64,000 nucleotides of DNA from Plenodomus lindquistii (taxonomy: Eukaryota; Ascomycota; Dothideomycetes; Pleosporales; Leptosphaeriaceae). The notes beneath the pieces were generated by a model that saw only the letters and a list, made by a program, of their open reading frames with translations, did no database searches and was not told where the DNA came from. Position 1 is the stretch's first letter. Each line of letters starts with the position of its first letter. The stretch spans positions 310,001-374,000 of the forward strand of contig JANUWI010000020.1 of NCBI GenBank assembly GCA_025504975.1, given 5' to 3'. A program made the position numbers and the translations under genes. Shown here piece after piece: positions 56,928 through 64,000 of this stretch.

Positions 56928-57047
56928 CCTTCACATTCGCCTTCACAATTACCTTCACATTCGCCTTCACAATTACCTTCACATTCGCCTTCACAATTAC
57001 CTTCACATTCGCCTTCACAATTACCTTCACATTCGCCTTCACAATTA
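56928..57047. repeat. 24-bp minisatellite, five perfect copies
   Basis: The unit CCTTCACATTCGCCTTCACA plus ATTA (24 bp) starts at 56928, 56952, 56976, 57000 and 57024, followed by a diverged partial copy. Each unit is itself two related 12-mers (CCTTCACATTCG and CCTTCACAATTA). Read on the minus strand it gives an 8-residue repeat, GECEGNCE, within a 75-codon frame (56900-57127). The copies are identical, so expansion is recent. Confidence 0.9.
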
Positions 57048-57578
57048 CCAACACATTCACCGTTCATGGTCGCAATTGAGGTGGCTCTCTCGAAGACTGC
57101 GCCATCTCCACTGTCTCGTTTGAACACTTCAAAGCCCTCAAAAGCGGAACTTTCTTTCGACGAATCTACCCTCTCCGTATCAGATTATCCAATCCGTGAT
57201 CCACACTGACTCCCGACACTATGGGTAGCCAGACCACCCCGCATCGTTTGCGAGACGCAAAAAGGATCCAGCTTAAGGAGGTTCGTTTCATAAAGTCTTC
57301 GAAAAAGGTGAGTTATCGTATTATTCGGGCTTGCAACTCGTGTACTGATCTAAGCCAGGCAACTCAGGGCGTCCACAGCGGAACCACGGCCATCTTACAC
57401 TCACCAATCCGAAGTCTCAGGAAGCGGTGTATGCAGTCATCTTTCTTTGTGCAAATCAACGCTGATTACAGTCCAGACCAAAAAAGGTCGCTGTTTGGGC
57501 AGGGATCGTATGGTAATGTGCACAAAGTGGTAGAGATATCAACAGGAAAGGTTTTCGCCATGAAACAATTCGCGCGCG

Positions 57579-57588
57579 GGCCCCAGGG
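57579..57588. repeat. Target-site duplication, left copy
   Basis: GGCCCCAGGG, identical to 58049-58058. Including the next bases the match extends to 14 positions with one mismatch (AGTC versus GGTC). The duplicate lies in the kinase coding sequence. Confidence 0.8.
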
Positions 57589-58048
57589 AGTCTTGATTGA
57601 TTCATTGATCTATTCAACGTCTACTTGCTGCACTTCCGGGGGTGACTATTCGACGGGTATCGCCCTGGGGTTCCCAGGTGTACCTGTTCATGGGTAAAAA
57701 TAGTTATAAGGATTGTCACCGCAGGTTGTGACGTCTCCCCTTATTTCATGCCGCCCACGAACTTGTTTACGTGCTGTCTTCCTTCCACGCTATAATCCTT
57801 CGGGTTTTATAACGTATATGCCTTGTACCCTCAGAGTAAAACCTTGTAGGGGAAACCCCTGAAGCTTGAACAAGTAGCGCGTTCAGCCCCCCCATGTTAA
57901 GCCGAGTGTCTAGCCGCTACCGGTAGTTAAGCGAGCCTTGGTCACCACACAAGGTGGTTTTGATTGCTGCTGGATTTGAACCAACGAACTCCTGCAGCGT
58001 CGGCGGCAGGAGGATTTACCAGGTGTACGACCACTACACCAAGCAACC
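57589..58048 (-). mobile_element. tRNA-derived SINE inserted in the kinase gene
   Basis: On the minus strand the element begins exactly at a tRNA-like head (58048: GGTTGCTTGGTGTAGTGG) and ends at 57589 in a TCAA/TGAA-rich tail (ATCAATGAATCAATCAAGAC). The head has a perfect pol III A box (TGGTGTAGTGG, 58031-58041) and B box (GGTTCAAATCC, 57972-57982). The first 7 bases GGTTGCT pair with AGCAATC (57962-57968) as an acceptor stem. The element is flanked by GGCCCCAGGG direct repeats. Head, body of unrelated sequence and simple tail are the SINE plan. At about 460 bp it is in the size range of known fungal SINEs. It needs LINE machinery in trans. Confidence 0.8.
57962..58048 (-). ncRNA. tRNA-like head of the SINE
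   Basis: 87 nt long. The acceptor stem (7 bp, one G-T), D arm (GTGT/ACAC) and T arm (GTTGG/CCAGC with loop TTCAAAT) fold well. Between D and T arms, instead of an anticodon arm, there is a 7-bp hairpin CTCCTGC/GCAGGAG like a class II variable arm, preceded by a 10-nt linker. No 5-bp/7-nt anticodon arm can be drawn, so it should not decode. It serves as a pol III promoter. Confidence 0.65.
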
Positions 58049-58058
58049 GGCCCCAGGG
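58049..58058. repeat. Target-site duplication, right copy
   Basis: GGCCCCAGGG, abutting the first base of the tRNA-like head. It is identical to 57579-57588. Confidence 0.8.
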
Positions 58059-58950
58059 GGTCGAAACGCGAAAGTCAAAATTTCCATTTTGGACTTCTAC
58101 GCATGGGTGGGGAAAAGGCCGCAGCTTCGTTCGTCCAGCTGCACGATCACTTCGCGTTCAGATATGTCTGTTTCATCATCACCGATCTTCACGACAGCTC
58201 GCTCTCCGAACTTATTCACCGTCATTCCGACCGAAAAGATGCCGATTAGGATAATCAAGCAAATCTCGAGCCAGATACTCCGCAGGATCGCTGCGCTACA
58301 CCAGTTGGGCACAGTCCATACCGATCTCAAGCCTAATAACGTTCTCATCCTGCGTGAGGGGAACGAGGAGAATCCCTCAATCAGAATTATCGACTTCGGA
58401 TGTGCAGTAGTTGACGACGAGTCCAACGACCACCTCATTACAACCCTTCCGTACCGCGCTCCGAAAGTGATCCTGAAACAGAAGTGGAACTTCTCCGAGG
58501 ACATCTGGAGTGCAGCCTATGTTATCGTCGAGTTGTGCCAAGGCTCTGTTTCTTCCAAGCTCAAGATGAGTTTGAGTTGCTAGCTCAACATGGCCAGGCC
58601 TGCGGATCGAGTGTCCGTGGATGCATCCGCGAGTCACACTTGCGGAGGTTAGACTAGGTTGTTATGGATCTAGACACCGTGTAAGCCAATATTCTACCTA
58701 GCTGAATCTGGCCTTGCTAACGTGTTTAGCACGCAATATTCCTTTGGATCAAAAAGCAATAAGCTGGCTATTCGCTCCACGAGCATGAAGATCGCGGTAG
58801 ATATTCTCATTTCTGCAGTCTTTGCAATGAGTCCTAACAGCTTTAGAAACTCCCACTGCCAAATTATCTAAAAGACATATGTCGAAGGATGCTTGTAATT
58901 GATCCTACAGGCCGAATCACCGCGATTGAGGCTGTGGCAGCTTGGGAATA

Positions 58951-60124
58951 GGCTTGGGGGCGGCTCATTTGACGTCCCCGACAACGTTGTGCGTAGGTAG
59001 ACCACGGAGAGCTTGTTGAACCGTCGTGTTTGTCCACGATTTGCGAACCCCAATGTAGTCAGCGATTACCACGACCTTCCGGATCCAATTCTTCAAGCAA
59101 GTTCAACAGCTCCTTAGGTCTGCGACCGAGAATGTCATCGTATATGCTATCTTGTTGTTTGCCCTGCATATTGACAGATGATCGGCCCATCTCGATCGGC
59201 TTGGCCTCATGTGAGACCGATCCTCTATACCATGTAGTAGATCACTCTGCTTCTCTACTGTAGTTACTCCTTAACCAATCCTTTCACACCTTGAATTCAT
59301 CCCTCAATACTGCAGGCTTTCAAGAAGTTGCCGTCCTAGTACGTCCTAAAAAGCTCGCTTCTAGACTGGTCGCTCTGTGTTCTAATGAGCGTTCATGATG
59401 TATAGCTGTGTTTGGAGCTGATGCGCTGATCGTTGACATACATCAGTCTTGCTACAATCCTCCTCTCTTGAAAGCGTTGACTTATTATTGCGAATTACAT
59501 GCGACACAAGGACGGGAAGGGGTTGAATGACACGCATCTAAATCAGCCGTTGTTGCAAGATTCCTGATTACGTCTTCTTTCTACTATGCCTTTATAAACA
59601 GATCGTGCGGCTTAGTGAGGTCATTTGAGTTGAGACAAGACTTCTAACGAGTTCTTAACGGGTTTGGATGAACACACTTTGACAATACACTTACACCCGG
59701 TGTCTAGTGCCATGATGCGTTGGTGTAGAAGTTAAGAAGTTTGTCAATCAGTACTCACGCATGACGTGTATGCCACACGAGTATGTCATCTTAGCCGAGA
59801 CAAATCCGCCCCCACCCTTCTCGACTTCCATGTTAAAGCTGGTTCGCAACTAACGACAACCCCTTACCTTCCTTGCCAGCCACTCTTCCAGAAATCTGTC
59901 TAGCTATCAGGCCTCCGACGACAAACCTGAAAGGTTTTCATTTCACCTCAATGGCTCTGGGACTGACTAGGATTCTAAGCTGGAAGAGCTAGTACCAGTT
60001 GGCATTCATCTTGAATTGCTGTTACGCTAAGTTGGTGAAGTATTCTGTACTGAGTATAGTGTTCATGATTCGAAAGGCAAGTGACAGATAACGCGCTACT
60101 CATATACAGTGTCAAGATATATAG
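58951..60124. other. No recognisable gene
   Basis: Short frames only, none with a domain. The 3' end of the Hsp70-like gene's transcript should lie at the right edge. Confidence 0.4.
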
Positions 60125-62775
60125 CTACTCTGCTGTTGATTTGAGGATATGTTTTATAGCGTTGGTCCCCCAAGTATCAATACCATACACAGCCTCAGCT
60201 TTATGTCTTGTGCCTGCTCGAAGCTCCTGAAGAGTGCTAGTAGACGCGAGCCGATCCTCATCATGATCTCTGAACATGAACCACTCAGTGAGTATTGTAT
60301 GGCCTTGAATGTACGGCCAGCACACCGTGTACAAGTGGGTGTACAAGTTGGGCGCGTAGTCGTCTGGCTTTGGTACGCGAACACGCGCCAGAACATAGCA
60401 GTCTGTGGATGAGACCTCTGAGGCTGCGTTTATGCCCGAGAAGCTTTGCACGGCACCGGTACCTGCGTATTGGGCGTAGAACAAGATCTCGGCGTCAGTT
60501 TCGGCCCACAAGAGCTGCACTGTCACCACCTCGCCGGGTAGAATTTGGCCTGCGGTAGGCAGCATATAAGGCCCTGCAGGATCACCCCTTGCCGCTAAGA
60601 CAAGGTATTTTCGAACATCCGAATTTAGGTCCAGTTCTGCATCTGTCTGCTGCAAGATTGTAATTGGTACAGTGTTCTCGTTCTTTTCCATCGAGTGTGC
60701 CTGAAGACCTTCCAGAACTCTGCTACTCCTAGTCCCAGGTCATCATGGTTAGTGCCGACTCTAGAAACAATAAGGGCAGAGAATCGTCTTACGTGCGACT
60801 TGTAGATGCATGTATACTAAGTTTTGCGTTCGGCAAATGTTTCCGGATGATGCGTGAGAACTCTCTGCAGAATTGTTCATCAAGAAACCGGCCTCCAGCT
60901 AGTATCACATGTGTAGCAGCCCCTCCGTCCCCTCCCCTGCCGATTTGAGCGATATGTTTGAGATGATCAATCGCAAATTTGATAGCTTCTGCGTTGTCCT
61001 CAATCCTAAGCTGGGAGCACCTGCTCGTGAAGCTTTCCATGTTTGAAAGAAACGAGTCAGTCTCCAAGGATCCTCTCGCCTGGGATATGAGAAAGGATTC
61101 CACAGTGTTCCAGTCCTCAGGTTGCAGAGGAAATTCCTTCATTAGCGTTTCGATTAGCGTCATTGTACCACCCTCCAGCGAGTTTGAAGCGTGATACTTA
61201 AATTGTACTGGCTCGCTGTACGAAAGGTCTGGCTCAAGTAACGTGAAATCCTAGGCCAAGACGATAAGGAGTATGCCTTCACCATGCCGTAGGGGGTGTA
61301 CTCACAGTCGTGCTTCCACCAGCGTCGAAGACAGCAAGAAGCTTGTAGATATCAGTGTCTATGAAGGGCGAGGCTCTTAGGCTACCCTTATAGGCCATGT
61401 CTGACTCAAGCTGATCTGAAACGCGGATCTCGGCGTTAGAAAGTCCTTCATCTTCAGCAAAAGCTCTGCCAGAGCGATATAGTGCGGTCAAGACTGTTGT
61501 TTTGTAATGACTGCGTAATCCAGAAGGCAGAGCAATTGCTAGCGTTACCGTACCTCTTCGTCCGGATCTTCTAACGTAGTGAGTAAAAGCTTCCAGATCA
61601 GGTCGGTAAGACGAATGGAGTTGCCAGAATATCCGCTTAAACCACGTCTCAAAAACGACTTCTACGGTTGAGTTACACCTTTCAATTTCGTTTTGAACTT
61701 TCCCATCAAAGATAATCTTCTTCAAAGGCTGGTGAGTTGACGCTGCTGGATATTGGCGCTTCACCGCGTAGTGGTCATGGTGCGCTCGAGGGGTTCCTTC
61801 GTGTATCCAGATTGCTGACACTGGAACATTGTCGACATTCCTGAAGAAAGAAGGAGAGGAATCCGGTGTGGTACATCTCCAGCTGACTTTGGGCACGCTC
61901 GAACCAATGTCTATGCAGGCAGTGAGTTCGTAGTTGTTGACCGCAGGCAGCATTTGCCACGATTGGATGTTTTGCTCAGTGCCGCCTTGGGAACACTGAT
62001 GGCAAGTCACCGGCTTGCTGTTACGATCACAAACCATATTCCCCCGGATCTGAAATGGTTGACGATCTCCAGCGTTGGTACAGTGGCGATGGTAAGCATG
62101 TTTGCAACGGGCACAGGTGACGAAGCCTGTAAGAACTTCGCCGGAGCACAAATGCTTAGTGCAAACGCCACAGTGCCGATACTGAGCACGTTCCGATCCG
62201 TCCTCCTCTATTATTGACCGAGTGAATTGCTCTGCTAGCAGAAATACTGGTGAGGTGCTTGCAGTGATCGACGACGAGTGGGGGTGTTCGCTATATTGTT
62301 CGAATGGCATGATAGCCCATTCAGGAAGCTCTTGTTTCTCAACACCCGATATGTCGAAAAGCTGCCTCCGATCCATGGTGAACTCATTCTTGGCTGACCA
62401 GCCTTGAAAGTACTCGGTACCAATTGTCTGAGTGGGTCTCATCAAAACACCTATGAGGATATTGCTCTCTTCGTGTATAATTTGTACGATTCCAGCAGAT
62501 GAGGTTCCTGGAAGATACTCGTCGCTGTATGACAAGTCTGCTAGTAGCGGCACATGGTAATACTGCCGCTTTCGTCCGACGAGCTTAGCCTCAACATCGT
62601 AAACACCTGTTTCAACTCGAGGAGCAGGTTTAGACAGCTTTGGCCTAGGTATTCGACTTTTGCGCTTCTTGACTGCGGGACGAACGCCAGCTGCTTCAGA
62701 GGACTTGTGTGATCGAGTGGCGGTGGAGGCAGATCGCAAGACCGGGATTTTGGAATTCCTGGTAAGACACACCAT
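60125..62775 (-). CDS. PHD finger - Hsp70-like ATPase fusion protein
   Basis: Three exons on the minus strand: 61306-62775, 60793-61250 and 60728-60125. Introns are 55 bp (GTGAGT..CCTAG) and 64 bp (GTAAGA..ACTAG). Exon lengths sum to 2532 nt, 843 residues, one frame. The N-terminal 60 residues are basic. At about 195-260 a C4HC3 PHD-type finger is seen: CGVC, CARC, H-R-H-C, CHQC. From about 290 comes an Hsp70/actin-fold ATPase: phosphate-1 loop ACIDIGSSVPKVSW (where DFGTT is usual), connection LAIALPSGLRSHYKTTVLTA, phosphate-2 LLAVFDAGGSTT at the end of exon 1, and adenosine motif HVILAGGRF in exon 2. The C-terminal 200 residues replace the usual substrate domain, as in fungal Hsp70-12-like proteins. 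PHD fingers often read histone tails, so a chromatin role is inferred. The gene looks intact. Confidence 0.8.
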
Positions 62776-64000
62776 AGCTGTGAGGAGACTACCATATGTC
62801 AGCCATCGAGATGTGCTATCAGGGACTTCTTGTGACCTGGCACCTTAGTAAACTGATCTGATTCGAGAAGCAAAGGTTTAAACACTTTCGGGAACTGTCC
62901 GTGTTACGGAAGAGTCTACAAGACAGACGTCGAGGCCTTCCTACTATGTATTTGAGGAGATACACAATTAAGACAGTTTGAGGGACGTAACGTCGGACGG
63001 GTGACAAACCTGCGGAAAACACAGATGATCAAGATCCAAGACGTGCGTTGTAGGATTTACAGAGTGCGCCAATGCGCCGTGCACCCCACGCTTCTTCCCT
63101 TATCCCCTGCCAGTACCCCTGTCTACACACAATTAGTAATTACATCATGAACAGAACGTTAGCCTCGGGCTACTGGAGATCTCAGCCAATACCTTCACCT
63201 TCCTCAGCTTCTGCCCGCGGTATTCCAGCCATGAACAGGGCCTAATCTGTGGCCGAGTTCACACTGTGTCACTTGCAAGGGCCGTGACAAGGTATTAAGA
63301 GCTTACAGATGTACAATATCGTACATGGGAAAAGAAATTACTCCTCAGGGATAAAGACAACTAAGACAAGGGGTTGGCACTACCACCAGTAAGCAAGCGC
63401 TACTTCTTTTACGCCTCTTCTGCGCAAGAAAAAGATATTATCTTTAGGAGAATGATCTCCCAAGGGTAAAGCCTACGCCCACATAGTTTCTGCAGTAAAG
63501 TCCTCAAATTTCCAAGAGTTGCTGGAGTTGTAGACAAGAACGTATTTAATTATTAGGGTTCTGCGCTGATTCCGAGGCCAGCAGGGTGTGATTGTGTTTA
63601 TCAAAGTATACCATTACAAAAATTACCAAGCTGATTACTCATGGTACACCATATAAGTTATTTGCTGGCCGAAAACTGTATCCTACTCCAGTAACGGATG
63701 TACGTAGGCAAAAGCTCCCACATAACAGACAATACTCCTTTAACCCCATAAAGACTTGATGACTATATCTAGCATAGATCTACTCTAGCAACGTAGCAAC
63801 TACTAGAAGGAAGCAGATGTTGCACTCCACAATCACAGGCAGGTCAGGCCACTGAGTGGCTGATCTCACGAGGATTACCTACCATGTTGTCGAAGTCGTC
63901 AGGTCGCGATCTCGCGAAACCGGACAGTGACTTTAGCTAACTAGGACGCCCATCTAGTAATTGACAGCTACATACATAGTACCTTGTGAATGATCGAAAT
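62776..64000. other. Upstream region and AT-rich DNA, no gene
   Basis: The frame at 62819-63022 minus is short and unrecognised. From about 63300 to 63800 the DNA is AT-leaning with stops in all frames. No RNA gene or repeat was recognised before the window ends. Confidence 0.4.

Larger units (their letters stand above)
57221..58950 (+). pseudogene. Protein kinase (LAMMER/SRPK-like) pseudogene split by a SINE
   Basis: Kinase landmarks appear in order: glycine loop LFGQGSYGNVHKVVE (about 57490-57535), VAIK-like lysine VFAMKQFARG (57552-57580), then after the inserted element NAKVKISILDF, SFVQLHDHFAFRYVCFIITD (other phase), HQLGTVHTDLKPNNVL (58298-58345), IRIIDFGCAVVDD (58382-58420), TLPYRAPKVILK (58443-58478; APE reads APK) and, in another phase, MLVIDPTGRITAIEA (about 58888-58930), the late subdomain Arg region. 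HTDLKP rather than HRDLKP is typical of LAMMER/CLK and SRPK kinases. At least three frameshifts lie beyond the insertion. Precise removal of 57589-58058 rejoins GPQG to V in phase. Confidence 0.8.

Noticed and set aside
1..64000. CRISPR array, bacterial operons or ribosome binding sites
   Set aside because: Spliceosomal introns and eukaryotic families throughout; no spaced direct repeats of CRISPR type.

Overview
The window looks like nuclear DNA from a filamentous ascomycete (Pezizomycotina, perhaps a dothideomycete). Several genes have very short introns (about 48-65 bp) with GTRAG donors and CTRAY-like branch points. It also holds fungal-type families: an alpha/beta-hydrolase-NB-ARC-TPR NLR, an Hsp70-like protein, an RBR ligase, a LAMMER/SRPK-like kinase and a Ty3/gypsy remnant. 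AT-rich tracts and TGG/CAR-to-TAG stops fit repeat-induced point mutation (RIP). Intact genes are few and relics many, so I read it as an accessory or subtelomere-like compartment. The lineage is inferred, not shown.

Layout. 0-5 kb: decayed, unrecognised remnants plus an NLR fragment. 5.4-19 kb: a minus-strand block with two tandem SNF2-type helicase-like genes (one with degenerate ATPase motifs, one intact), a relic carrying two copies of a small conserved module, and a Ulp1/C48 SUMO-protease-like gene. 19.9-22.5 kb: an NLR pseudogene. 23-27 kb: a conserved fungal protein relic and a third, broken SNF2 on the plus strand. 27.4-29.1 kb: degenerate repeats, some spaced about 160 bp. 30.3-37.9 kb: three more Ulp1-like genes or relics, one with an open frame. 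38-41 kb: an AT-rich tract, then a multi-exon fungal gene of unknown function. 42.7-45.6 kb: broken copies of ordinary genes (secreted protein, aminotransferase, ribosomal protein eL24). 47-56 kb: an unknown relic, an RBR E3 relic, a small coiled-coil gene and Ty3/gypsy pol remnants. 57-59 kb: a kinase pseudogene interrupted by a tRNA-derived SINE with target-site duplications. 60.1-62.8 kb: an intact three-exon gene fusing a PHD finger to an Hsp70-like ATPase.

The most unusual theme is repeated co-occurrence of SNF2-type ATPases and Ulp1-type proteases. Members of both families carry a similar module of about 60-90 residues around an S-[WY]-[DE]-x-x-L motif. Its strand/helix/strand pattern resembles PB1 or another beta-grasp fold. 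I infer that the two families belong to one co-evolving, possibly mobile or subtelomeric, chromatin/SUMO-linked system. No transposase or recombinase was found with them.
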